Part shown: piece after piece, positions 1 to 7,960 of the stretch
How positions within the stretch are numbered: position 1 is the stretch's first letter
How the letters are laid out: each line of letters begins with the position of its first letter
Made by a program: the position numbers and the translations under genes
Origin: Rhizobium gallicum bv. gallicum R602sp
Lineage (GTDB): Bacteria; Pseudomonadota; Alphaproteobacteria; Rhizobiales; Rhizobiaceae
Length of the DNA stretch: 64,000 nt
Direction of reading: 5' to 3'
Assembly: GCF_000816845.1 (NCBI RefSeq)
Contig: NZ_CP006880.1
Coordinates: forward strand, 744,001-808,000
The notes under the pieces: model-generated
Told to the model about the DNA's origin: nothing
Database searches by the model: none
Seen by the model: the letters and a program-made list of their open reading frames with translations, nothing else

Positions 1-345
1 GCTTGGCGTCCTTGTCGGGATTTCGATATCACTCGAAGTCCAATTCGGTCGATTTCACCACAAATTCTCGGCGGCATCCACGATGCCCGTTTCACCGGCG
101 CCGAACACGCTGAAAATCAGCTCCCGCAGCCCGGTTGCCGAAAATGCCGTCACCGCAATGAGTATTGGCCGTGCGAGGGACGAGCGGCACTTCATTGGGA
201 GCTAGAAAGGCGGCACCCGCCGTTTGCCGAGAGCCGCTTTCTTGCGAAGCGGACTCGGCACCAAGGCTGTTGCAGCCTTGCCGTCATACGACCATTTTGG
301 GTGTCTATCTGAACAGTACGCAACACGCGTTGACGTAGAGCGCGA
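1..345. other. left edge without a confident gene
   Basis: No recognisable coding sequence ends or starts here. The minus strand has one short open frame (positions 55-195, 46 codons, beginning MKCRSSLARPILIAV) with no good ribosome binding site and no family I recognise. The plus-strand frame starting at 224 runs antisense into the permease gene and looks like a shadow. The stretch may hold the 3' remnant of a gene lying outside the window, or simply the untranslated end of the ABC operon transcribed towards it. Confidence 0.4.
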
Positions 346-1161
346 TCAGTGCATGAGCTTTTGGCGTTCGGCGCGCCGGTGCAGCCACTGGATAGTTGCG
401 AGAAACAGCGTTGAGAATAGAATCAGCAGTGTTGCGACGGCAGCGATGGTCGGGCTCAGTGTCTCGCGAACGCCGCTCCACATCTGACGGGGCAGGGTGC
501 GTTCCTCGGAACCGGCGATGAAAAGTGCAATCACCACCTCGTCGAAGGACGTGACGAAGGCAAATAGCGCACCCGACACGACACCCGGTGCGATGATCGG
601 CAGCATGATGCGCAGCACGGCTTCAACGGGCGTTGCGCCAAGACTTGAGGCCGCGCGCATCAGATTGTGATCAAAGCTCGCAAGTGTCGCCGTCACGGTA
701 ATGACGACGAAGGGCGCTCCGATTGCGGTATGGGCAAGGACCAAACCGGTCAAGCTGTTAAGCAGACCGACGGCAGCAAAGGCATAATAGATGCCGACCG
801 CCGAGACGATGACCGGTACGATCATTGGTGAAATCAGAATGGCAGTCAGCGTGGCGCGGAAGGGGCATTCCGGCCGGCTAAGGCCGATTGCAGCCAACGT
901 CCCGAGTGCGGTTGACACCAGTGTGGTGCAGACGGCGACGATGATGCTGTTCTTCAGAGCCAGTTGCCAGACTTCGGAGGAGAGGAATTCCTCATACCAG
1001 CGCAGCGAGAGGCCTGGCATCGGATAGGTGAAGAAGGGCTCCGCGTTGAACGACAGGGGCACGATGGCGATGATCGGCGCGATCAGGAAGACAACGACAG
1101 TGCCGCCGGCAATCCATAGCAGGATGGGAAGCAGGCGTTCGACGGAAAGGGAGTGGTTCAT
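346..1161 (-). CDS. ABC transporter permease, PotC type
   Basis: Second inner-membrane permease of a spermidine/putrescine-type (PotABCD-like) importer, 271 residues, the usual size for PotC. About six hydrophobic segments are visible, starting near residue 12. The cytoplasmic EAA loop that contacts the ATPase is around residues 170-190 (AASSLGATPVEAVLRIMLP). It is the last gene of the minus-strand operon ATPase, binding protein, permease, permease. Its ATG shares one base with the upstream permease stop (TGATG), so translation is probably coupled. The substrate cannot be read from the permease. The adjacent D-amino-acid-dehydrogenase-like gene suggests an amine or amino-acid derivative, but this is inference. 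Confidence 0.88.
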   Translation of the reverse strand: MNHSLSVERLLPILLWIAGGTVVVFLIAPIIAIVPLSFNAEPFFTYPMPGLSLRWYEEFLSSEVWQLALKNSIIVAVCTTLVSTALGTLAAIGLSRPECPFRATLTAILISPMIVPVIVSAVGIYYAFAAVGLLNSLTGLVLAHTAIGAPFVVITVTATLASFDHNLMRAASSLGATPVEAVLRIMLPIIAPGVVSGALFAFVTSFDEVVIALFIAGSEERTLPRQMWSGVRETLSPTIAAVATLLILFSTLFLATIQWLHRRAERQKLMH

Positions 1162-2417
1162 CAGCCTATCCTTAGACGGTCGATGCCGACCAGACGATTG
1201 TAGACGGCGTAAAGGATGAGCACGGCGACCAGGAGGATGGCGCTCAATGCCGCCGCCATCCCCCAGTTGGTCACCTGGTTCGAATAGTAGGCAATGTAGT
1301 AACTGACCATTTGATCGCGCGGACCGCCGACGAGCGCTGGGGTGATGTAGTAGCCGAGGGCCAGGATGAAGACCAGAAGTCCGCCGGCGCTGACGCCTGG
1401 CATGCTCATCGGCAAATAGATTCGCCAGAAGGCCGATAGTGGTGGCGCCCCCAGTGAGGAGGCGGCGCGCAAATAGACCGGCGGGATGCTCTTCATGACG
1501 CTGTAGATCGGCAACACCATGAACGGGAGAAGGACATGCGTCATCGCGATCAAGACGCCGATGCGGTTATAGATGAGTTCCAGCGGCTGCGATGGGTCGA
1601 TGACGCCAAGCCAGGCAAGAGCGGAGTTCACCACCCCGCGGCTCTGCAACAGCACGACCCAAGCGCTCGTACGCACCAGCAGTGATGTCCAGAAGGGCAG
1701 GAGCACGAGGATTAGCAGAGCGTTGGCGATGCCCCCCTTGGAACGGGCGATCAATGCCGCAAGCGGATAACCAAGCAGCAGGCACAGCAACGTCACTGAA
1801 GCGCTGACGGCGAAGGTGCGCAGCAGCACATCAATATGAACGGCGTTTTCGGGTGCGACTGTCGTTATGACGCCGGTCTCGTCGCGGCTCATGTCCAACG
1901 CTGCGAGCAGATAGAAATCGGTAAGCTCAGGCATTGCCTGCCTGAGAAGATGCCAATAACGGGGCGATGCCCATTGAGCGTCCGCTGCGATGAAGGCATC
2001 CTTGTAGGGCGCCTTTGCATTGCGGATCGTGCGCGCGGTTTTCAAAAGCATCGAGCGCATGCCAGTTTCGTAATAATTGAGCCGTTTGGCGATCTCGGCC
2101 ACATCCTCGCGGGACGATGCCTTCATGTCGGTTGCGAGGGCGGCATAGACCGCCTCGTCTGGTACGCCTTTGCCGTCCCACGAAGAAAGCATTGAGACGG
2201 TGTTCGGCAGTGTTCGCGCCACTTCGCGGTTGTCGACGCTTCGGATAAGAAGCATGCCGATCGGCAGAATGAAGATCGCCAGCAGGAAAAGCATCAGCGG
2301 CGCGACGAGAAGCAAGGCTCTCATCTGCCCCTTCCGTCGCAGACCACGCAGCCGGCGGGCAAGAGGCGCCGTGTCGATGGCATTGTTGATGACGTCGTCG
2401 GTAAGCATGAGCGCCAT
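1161..2417 (-). CDS. ABC transporter permease, PotB type, with enlarged periplasmic loop
   Basis: First permease of the PotABCD-like importer. At 418 residues it is over 100 longer than E. coli PotB. The excess lies between the first hydrophobic segment (about 32-58) and the second (about 205-225): a hydrophilic, mostly helical region of about 145 residues that should face the periplasm. Similar long PotB-like permeases are, as I recall, common in rhizobia, so this is a family trait rather than a fusion. The EAA loop (AASSLGAPPLSAFWRIYLP) is near residues 320-340. A GAAGGTG ribosome binding site precedes the ATG. A terminator-like hairpin separates it from the binding-protein gene upstream. 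Confidence 0.86.
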   Translation of the reverse strand: MALMLTDDVINNAIDTAPLARRLRGLRRKGQMRALLLVAPLMLFLLAIFILPIGMLLIRSVDNREVARTLPNTVSMLSSWDGKGVPDEAVYAALATDMKASSREDVAEIAKRLNYYETGMRSMLLKTARTIRNAKAPYKDAFIAADAQWASPRYWHLLRQAMPELTDFYLLAALDMSRDETGVITTVAPENAVHIDVLLRTFAVSASVTLLCLLLGYPLAALIARSKGGIANALLILVLLPFWTSLLVRTSAWVVLLQSRGVVNSALAWLGVIDPSQPLELIYNRIGVLIAMTHVLLPFMVLPIYSVMKSIPPVYLRAASSLGAPPLSAFWRIYLPMSMPGVSAGGLLVFILALGYYITPALVGGPRDQMVSYYIAYYSNQVTNWGMAAALSAILLVAVLILYAVYNRLVGIDRLRIG

Positions 2418-2434
2418 GGCACACCTTCATTCGC

Positions 2435-2476
2435 AAAAAATGGGCGGGCGGGCCCGGGAGGAAAAGCCCGCCCGCC
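2435..2476 (-). terminator. Rho-independent terminator-like hairpin inside the ABC operon
   Basis: Positions 2443-2453 and 2466-2476 form a perfect 11-bp GC stem (GGCGGGCGGGC with its complement) around a 12-nt loop. Six A residues on the plus strand (2435-2440) give a U run right after the stem in the minus-strand transcript. It lies between the binding-protein stop and the permease start. Partial termination here would give more binding protein than permease. Confidence 0.75.
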
Positions 2477-2485
2477 GAGCGAGGA

Positions 2486-3535
2486 CTATTGCGCCAGCCA
2501 CTTGTTGAAGCGTTCGGTCAACTCCTCGTCATGGTCGGCCCAGAATTCTGCCGAAACCACGAACGCGTTCTTGGTGTTTTCAGGCGCGGTCGGAAGGTCG
2601 GGCAGGATGTCGGCGGGAACCTTGGCGATCGCCGCCTTCAGCGTCGGGCCATAGGAGATGTACTGCGACTGCCGGGCCATGACGTCCGGGGTCATCGTAT
2701 AGGCGATGAATTTGTCGGCGGCCTCCTTGTGCGGCGATCCCTTCGGCTCGGCCCAAAGGTTGAAGTCCATCCCTTGGCCATCCCACACGATCTTGAAAGT
2801 CTTGCCGCTGTTTTTGACGGCGTCGTAGATGCGTCCGTTCCACGCCGTGGTCATCAGCACTTCGCCGTCGGCCAGAAGCTGCGGCGGTTGGGCGCCGGCC
2901 GTCCACCAGACCTTGACATCCTTCTTGATCGTATCGAGTTTCTTGAAGGCACGATCGACGCCTTCGGGCGAGCCCAGGACGTCATAGACCTTGGCCGGCG
3001 CGACGCCATCGGCGATCAGTGCGAATTCCAGCGTCGTCTTCGGCGCCTTGCGCAACGCCCGCGGACCGGGGAATTTTTTTGTGTCGAACAGATCGGCCAT
3101 CGTCGTCGGCCCGCCATTCGGAAATTTTGACGCATCGTAGGCATAGATCGTGCCGAAAACGATTGTGGCAGCCGCACAGTCCATGGCCGCGCCATCGATG
3201 AAGGCCTCCTTGCCGCCGAGCTCGGAATAGTCGATCTCTTCCAGCCATCCTTCGTCGCAACCCTGCAGCGCATGTCCTGGTTCGACATCAACGACATCCC
3301 AGGTGACCTGGCCGGTTTCCACCATGCCCTTCAATTTCGCGGTGGATCCATCCCACTCGTCCTGCAGGATCTTGACGCCGGTCTCCTTCGAGTAGGGACC
3401 AAAGAAGGCTTTCTCCTGGCTTTTGGTATATGCGCCTCCCCACGACGTTACCGTGATCGTATCCCCAGCAAGTGCGGGTGCGCTCATGGCGAGACAAAGA
3501 ATGGAGGTCTGAAGCAGTATCGAGATGCGGTTCAT
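2486..3535 (-). CDS. periplasmic binding protein, PotD type
   Basis: Extracellular solute-binding protein of the PotD/PotF group (349 residues, usual size). A Sec signal peptide covers about residues 1-23 (hydrophobic core ILLQTSILCLAMS, cleavage after ALA). The mature protein starts with the typical strand TITVTSWGG. An AGGGGA ribosome binding site precedes the ATG. It lies 45 nt downstream of the ATPase gene and upstream of both permeases, so it should deliver the ligand to this importer. Ligand identity is unknown; a polyamine or a related cationic or amino compound is the family expectation. Confidence 0.88.
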   Translation of the reverse strand: MNRISILLQTSILCLAMSAPALAGDTITVTSWGGAYTKSQEKAFFGPYSKETGVKILQDEWDGSTAKLKGMVETGQVTWDVVDVEPGHALQGCDEGWLEEIDYSELGGKEAFIDGAAMDCAAATIVFGTIYAYDASKFPNGGPTTMADLFDTKKFPGPRALRKAPKTTLEFALIADGVAPAKVYDVLGSPEGVDRAFKKLDTIKKDVKVWWTAGAQPPQLLADGEVLMTTAWNGRIYDAVKNSGKTFKIVWDGQGMDFNLWAEPKGSPHKEAADKFIAYTMTPDVMARQSQYISYGPTLKAAIAKVPADILPDLPTAPENTKNAFVVSAEFWADHDEELTERFNKWLAQ

Positions 3536-3580
3536 ATTTGTTCCCCTGTTTTGGTTGAATGCAGTTTAGGCTTTTCGCTG

Positions 3581-4663
3581 TCACGATAGAGCCAGCGCCC
3601 GGCAGTCGTCCGGCGCCCAGCCGATGACGATGTTGTCCCCGGAGGCCCGAAACGTGTCCGCCAATGCGGCAGGCACCTTTATGCGGACGTCTTCGCAGCC
3701 GCAGGCCTGGACGCGCAGCCGCAGGTGATCGCCGTGGTAGATCAGTTCGACGATCTTGGCCGTGAAGCGGTTGGGAGTTTCGGCAGGAGACGACAGCGTG
3801 ATGCGCTCCGGGCGCAGCACCAAGGTCGTGCGCGTCCCCTGTTTCAGCCCGTCACCGGCAAGAGCCGAGATGATGGAGCCGTCCGCGGTCCTGATCCGGC
3901 AGGTCTTTCCGACAAGCTCGACCACTTCGCCCGCGATGGCATTGTTTTCCCCGATGAAGGTTGCGACGAACGGGTTTGCCGGCGCTTCATAAAGGGCGTG
4001 CGGCGAGGCGATCTGCTGCAGCGTGCCGTCATCGAAGACGCCGACGCGATCAGACATGGTCAGTGCCTCGCTCTGGTCGTGCGTCACATAGACGACATTG
4101 ATGCCAAGACGGCCATGCAGGTGCTTGATCTCGAGCTGCATGTGTTCGCGCAATTGCTTATCGAGAGCGCCGAGCGGCTCGTCCATCAGTATCAGTTGCG
4201 GCTCAAACACCAGCGCACGGGCCAATGCAATGCGCTGCTGTTGGCCACCGGAAAGCTGGTTCGGCCGGCGCGTTTGGAAACTTTCCATGCGCACCATGTC
4301 GAGTGCGCGGCGCACGCGTTCGGCTGTTTGCGCCTTGCCGAGCCGCCGCATCTTGAGTGGAAATGCCACGTTTTCGCCAACGGTCATATGCGGGAAAAGC
4401 GCATAGTTCTGAAAGACCACGCCAATGTTTCGGCGGTGCGGCGGTACGCTGTCGATGCGGTGACCGGCGAGCGTGATGGTGCCATGGGTTGGAGCCTCGA
4501 AGCCGGCAAGCATCATCAGTGTCGTGGTTTTGCCCGAGCCTGACGGGCCAAGCAAAGTGAGAAATTCACCCTTTGCGACACTGAGGTCTAGCCCGCGCAC
4601 GACGTAGTTTTTGCCGTCATAGGATTTGCGGACGCCTTCAAAGGCGATGAAAGGCTCATTCAT
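3581..4663 (-). CDS. ABC transporter ATP-binding protein, PotA type
   Basis: ATPase of the PotABCD-like importer, 360 residues. Walker A is GPSGSGKTT (about residues 39-47), the signature LSGGQQQR about 138-145, Walker B LILMDEP about 157-163, and the H-loop THDQSEA follows. After about residue 240 comes the C-terminal TOBE regulatory domain normal for PotA/UgpC/MalK proteins. It is the first gene of the minus-strand operon, with a GGAGG ribosome binding site. The promoter is predicted in the divergent region shared with the MocR-type regulator. Confidence 0.9.
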   Translation of the reverse strand: MNEPFIAFEGVRKSYDGKNYVVRGLDLSVAKGEFLTLLGPSGSGKTTTLMMLAGFEAPTHGTITLAGHRIDSVPPHRRNIGVVFQNYALFPHMTVGENVAFPLKMRRLGKAQTAERVRRALDMVRMESFQTRRPNQLSGGQQQRIALARALVFEPQLILMDEPLGALDKQLREHMQLEIKHLHGRLGINVVYVTHDQSEALTMSDRVGVFDDGTLQQIASPHALYEAPANPFVATFIGENNAIAGEVVELVGKTCRIRTADGSIISALAGDGLKQGTRTTLVLRPERITLSSPAETPNRFTAKIVELIYHGDHLRLRVQACGCEDVRIKVPAALADTFRASGDNIVIGWAPDDCRALALS

Positions 4664-4699
4664 GAAAATCCTCCGGTCACCGGTCGGGTTCTTTGCCTT

Positions 4700-4757
4700 T
4701 TGTCTCGGTGTGCGATTGATATTGTCTCGGTGTAGTCAGCCTTGTCAAGCGAGACAA
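4700..4757. promoter_or_regulatory. triple TTGTCTCG operator array in the divergent promoter region
   Basis: TTGTCTCGGTGT occurs as an exact 12-base direct repeat at 4700-4711 and 4722-4733, 22 bp apart (two helical turns). The inverted core CGAGACAA follows at 4750-4757 and is part of a shorter palindrome TTGTC-N6-GACAA (4742-4757). Direct repeats plus an inverted copy are typical of sites bound by MocR-family dimers. The MocR-type regulator is the divergent gene, so it is the likely ligand; that assignment is inference. Confidence 0.7.
4721..4748 (-). promoter_or_regulatory. predicted sigma-70 promoter of the PotABCD-like operon
   Basis: Read on the minus strand, TTGACA (complement of 4743-4748) and GACAAT (complement of 4721-4726) are separated by 16 bp. 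The -10 hexamer overlaps the second operator repeat and the -35 lies beside the inverted copy, so a protein bound to the array would directly affect polymerase access. The -35 is a perfect consensus; the -10 matches 4 of 6. Confidence 0.55.
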
Positions 4758-4902
4758 ATAATTTTGTATGGCGATCAATTGCCCCCTCGAAACTTATAGA
4801 AAAAAATGATACGGAGCAGATAGATAAGGGAAAGCAACGAGAACGAGTGCGTTTTCCGCTATACCAGCGGATCGGCATTCGAAAGCAGATGCGGAAATTT
4901 GT

Positions 4903-6309
4903 ATGCCGAGAGAAATGCAGGAGAGCCACACAAAGAGCGGGGTGCTGAAGCGACCGACCCGCCGGCCCGCCTATCTCGAGCTTGCCGGCGAGATTGAGGC
5001 AAAGATCCGTTCAGGCGAGCTTTCGCCCGGAAGCCAGTTGCCGCCGCAACGGGATCTGGCAAAGGAGCGTTCGGTCAATGTCTCGACTGTCACCAAAGCC
5101 TATCGCGAGCTGCAGAACCTCAATCTTGTCGTGGGAAGTACGCGCCGCGGGACGATTGTGATGAGGGAAGTTGCGATGCCGCGCGTCGATCGCGCGACAC
5201 CGCCCAGCGGCCTCATTGACCTTACCGTCAACCGTCCGGCCGTCGATGATTTCCAAAAACGCCTTGCCGAAACACTCCCCACGCTTGCGGCCGATTCGCG
5301 CTTCCAGGAAATGCAGGAGTACCAGCCGCCAGAAGGAGCTGCCTGGGCACGCGCCGCCGGCCGGCGCTGGATCGGGCTCAACGGCTTTGAACCGTCCGCC
5401 GCCGATATCGTCGTCACCAGCGGTGCCCAGCACGCCCTCCTGGCAGCCCTCAGCAGCCTGATCGAGCCTGGCGACGTGGTCGTCTCGGATCGGCTCACCT
5501 ATTATGGCCTGAAGGCGCTTGCGCAGATGTTTCGCTTTCGCATCGTTGGCATCGGCAGCGATGATGAGGGCATGTCGGCAAGCGAGCTCGAGGATATCTG
5601 CCGTCGGGAAACTGTCCGGGCGGTGTTCGCCGTTCCTTCGATGCACAATCCGAGTGTCGTGACGATGAGCGAGGCGCGGCGCCGCGAATTGGTCGCCGTG
5701 GCCGAACGTCACGACGTGGTGATCATCGAGGACGACGTCTATGGACCGATGCTCGGTACCCGAGTTCCGACGCTCGCCACGCTTGCGCCGAAAAGGACCT
5801 ACCATATTTCGGCCCTCTCAAAGGCCTTGGCGCCGGGCCTGCGCGTCGGCTATCTGACCTGCCCGCCGGGGCTTGCACAGGTGACTGCCGAAGCAGTGCG
5901 CACAACGGCCTGGATGCCAGCGCCGTTGCCGCTCCTCATCGCAAGCCGGTGGCTGGAGGATGGCACCGCCCAGGCCATTTTGAAGGCCCAGCTTTCCGAA
6001 CTTCGAGCGCGCCACACGCTTGTTACCACTATTCTGGCGGGCCACTCCTTTGCAGCGGATCCCCGCTGCATGTTTGTCTGGCTGCGATTGCCAGCACCCT
6101 GGCGGGCGGAAGATTTCGCCGCCAACCTGCGTGCTCACGGCGTCGCGGTCATGCCGGCTGCCGCCTTTGCCTGTGATCGGCAGCCGGTCGAGCATGCCGT
6201 CCGTGTCAACATTGGATGTGCCGCCTCGCGCGAAGAATTGACGACGGCGCTGCGGATCATCGCTTCGATACTCGCCGACCGTCCCCGGGCGTTGATCGGC
6301 CATGTCTGA
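4903..6309 (+). CDS. MocR-type transcriptional regulator (GntR HTH plus aminotransferase fold)
   Basis: 468 residues. Residues about 17-90 form a GntR winged helix (ELSPGSQLPPQRDLAKERSV then NVSTVTKAYREL). The rest is a fold-type I PLP-dependent aminotransferase domain with the Schiff-base lysine at K307 in SALSKALAPGLRVGYL and the aspartate of IIEDDVYGP. MocR proteins usually sense an amine or amino acid through PLP and control the adjacent gene set. Here the neighbours are the divergent PotABCD-like importer and, with an 8-bp overlap, a D-amino-acid dehydrogenase-like gene. ATG at 4915 is an alternative start; neither start has a strong ribosome binding site. It could retain real aminotransferase activity, but the HTH favours a regulator. 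Confidence 0.88.
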   Translation: MPREMQESHTKSGVLKRPTRRPAYLELAGEIEAKIRSGELSPGSQLPPQRDLAKERSVNVSTVTKAYRELQNLNLVVGSTRRGTIVMREVAMPRVDRATPPSGLIDLTVNRPAVDDFQKRLAETLPTLAADSRFQEMQEYQPPEGAAWARAAGRRWIGLNGFEPSAADIVVTSGAQHALLAALSSLIEPGDVVVSDRLTYYGLKALAQMFRFRIVGIGSDDEGMSASELEDICRRETVRAVFAVPSMHNPSVVTMSEARRRELVAVAERHDVVIIEDDVYGPMLGTRVPTLATLAPKRTYHISALSKALAPGLRVGYLTCPPGLAQVTAEAVRTTAWMPAPLPLLIASRWLEDGTAQAILKAQLSELRARHTLVTTILAGHSFAADPRCMFVWLRLPAPWRAEDFAANLRAHGVAVMPAAAFACDRQPVEHAVRVNIGCAASREELTTALRIIASILADRPRALIGHV

Positions 6310-7627
6310 GCAATCGGGCGTGGCAAATCTGGAAATCGCGCCGCTGCCGGAGACGGAGCGGCGACATGTTCTCGTGATCGGTGCCGGTTTGGTGGGCCTT
6401 GCTTCGGCGCTCTGGCTGCAAAAGGCAGGGCATCGCGTCACCGTCATTGACCGCGAGCCACCGCTCGCCGGCGCATCCTACAAGCAAGCCTGTTCATACG
6501 GGAATGCTTGCACGATCGCGCCTCACAGCGTCATGCCCGTCGCAACGCCCGGCATTGCATGGCGGGTGCCAGGGATGCTTGCAAACCCGCTTGGCCCACT
6601 TGCAATCGTCTGGCGCTACCTGCCGCACCTGGCACCTTGGTTGCGTGCGTTTGTGGCATCGAGCAGCAAGGATGAAGTCGAACGGATCGCCACAGTGCTC
6701 TCCGGCCTTCTTATGCAGGCCGATGCCGGCTGGCGGCCGCTTGTCCACGAAGCCGGCGCAAAGGCGCTAGAGCGGCGCCATGGATGTCTTTATCTCTATA
6801 AGACAGAGGCGCAGTTTCAGGCGGCTGAGCCTGAAATGCTCTTCCGCGAGCGTCACGGTGTTGCCCTGGAGCGGCTGGATCCCGCGGCAATCCGCGATCT
6901 CGAACCCAACCTTGCACCATTATATTGTCGCGGCGTCTTGTTCCGCGATGCCTATACGTTTTCGAGCCCGAAGCTGCTGGCCTTCGCGCTTGCCGTGGTC
7001 ATCGGCGAGCGCGGCGGCACGTTTGTCGACGGCGACGCCAGCGGGCTGGAGATGACAGAAGCAGGCGTCCGTCTCCGCGCCGGTGATGAAAAACTCGCTG
7101 CCGATCACGCCGTGGTGGCGGCAGGTGCGTGGTCAGGCACGCTTGCGAGCCAGATCGGCGACAGGGTCCTGATCGACACTGAAAGAGGCTATCATGTGCT
7201 CTTCCCGTCGGCCGGCTGTCTCTTGATGCGCCCCGTCTGTTATCCGGAACACGGATTCTACATGACGCCGATGGCAGATGGCCTGCGCGCTGCCGGCACG
7301 GTGGAACTCGGCGGCCTCTCCGCCCCGTCCAATGCCGGCCGCACGGCCATGATCCGCAGGGGCGTCGAAGCGCTTTTGCCTGGTGCGGGAGAGGGCACCT
7401 CAGAATGGCTTGGCTTTCGTCCATCGATGCCGGATTCGCTGCCGGTCATCGGCAACTCGCCGACATCACCGAACGTGACCTACGCCTTTGGGCACGGCCA
7501 TCTCGGGTTGACGCTGGCTGGCATCACGGGGCGGCTCGTGGCAGATCTCGTCTCAAAGCGGAAACCGTCGATCGATCTGACACCTTTCCGTTCCCAGCGC
7601 TTTAGCCATTTCGGCGCAAGTCGATGA
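6302..7627 (+). CDS. FAD-dependent oxidoreductase, D-amino acid dehydrogenase (DadA) family
   Basis: 441 residues of the DAO/DadA family. The Rossmann motif for FAD is at about residues 23-50 (VIGAGLVGLASALWLQ, acidic end at VIDRE). The family's second signature SYGNACTIAP is near residue 65, and a C-terminal FAD-contact region GHGHLGLTLA near residue 400. Such membrane-associated enzymes oxidise D-amino acids or cyclic imino acids such as cis-4-hydroxy-D-proline to imines and feed electrons to quinone. The start codon overlaps the regulator's stop by 8 bp, so the two are co-transcribed. With the divergent importer this looks like an uptake-plus-oxidation module; the substrate is unresolved. 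Confidence 0.8.
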   Translation: MSEQSGVANLEIAPLPETERRHVLVIGAGLVGLASALWLQKAGHRVTVIDREPPLAGASYKQACSYGNACTIAPHSVMPVATPGIAWRVPGMLANPLGPLAIVWRYLPHLAPWLRAFVASSSKDEVERIATVLSGLLMQADAGWRPLVHEAGAKALERRHGCLYLYKTEAQFQAAEPEMLFRERHGVALERLDPAAIRDLEPNLAPLYCRGVLFRDAYTFSSPKLLAFALAVVIGERGGTFVDGDASGLEMTEAGVRLRAGDEKLAADHAVVAAGAWSGTLASQIGDRVLIDTERGYHVLFPSAGCLLMRPVCYPEHGFYMTPMADGLRAAGTVELGGLSAPSNAGRTAMIRRGVEALLPGAGEGTSEWLGFRPSMPDSLPVIGNSPTSPNVTYAFGHGHLGLTLAGITGRLVADLVSKRKPSIDLTPFRSQRFSHFGASR

Positions 7628-7960
7628 CAGGCGGCTGCGCTCAGGACTGGAAATCGGGGCGCTTAGGTATACTTCCATGATCTTGCCTAAACGGATGCGT
7701 GGCTGATCGGCGCGGCCCCGGACGGCGCTGTCTTATACGCGCTGCGATGGCGGCAGTATCGACTACAAAAAGCGGCTTCCCGGACCCTCTAGGACAGGCG
7801 GCCACAGCGGGCACCACAATCGCCAGATCGTTCATCCGGTCAGCGAGCTCCGGTGCCCAACCCGGTGTCGTGTCCGGAAATGATGGTCGATTGCGCCAAC
7901 AAAAAAAAGGAACAAGCACGGCGGCCTTGCAGTTAATGCTGAAAAGGTTAGGGACTCACG
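7628..7960. other. intergenic region upstream of the GlgE operon
   Basis: Open frames exist on both strands (for example minus 7641-7919), but none has a convincing start, codon pattern or recognisable motif. The only feature I can support is the promoter-like GGAAC element near its right end. Confidence 0.5.
7909..7934 (+). promoter_or_regulatory. candidate EcfG/RpoE2-type general stress promoter
   Basis: GGAAC at 7909-7913 is followed after 18 bases by GTT at 7932-7934, 27 bp before the glgE ATG. The alphaproteobacterial general stress sigma factors (EcfG, RpoE2 in S. meliloti) use GGAAC-N18/19-TT. Transcription would start about 20 nt upstream of glgE. The motif is short, so this remains a prediction. 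Confidence 0.5.
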
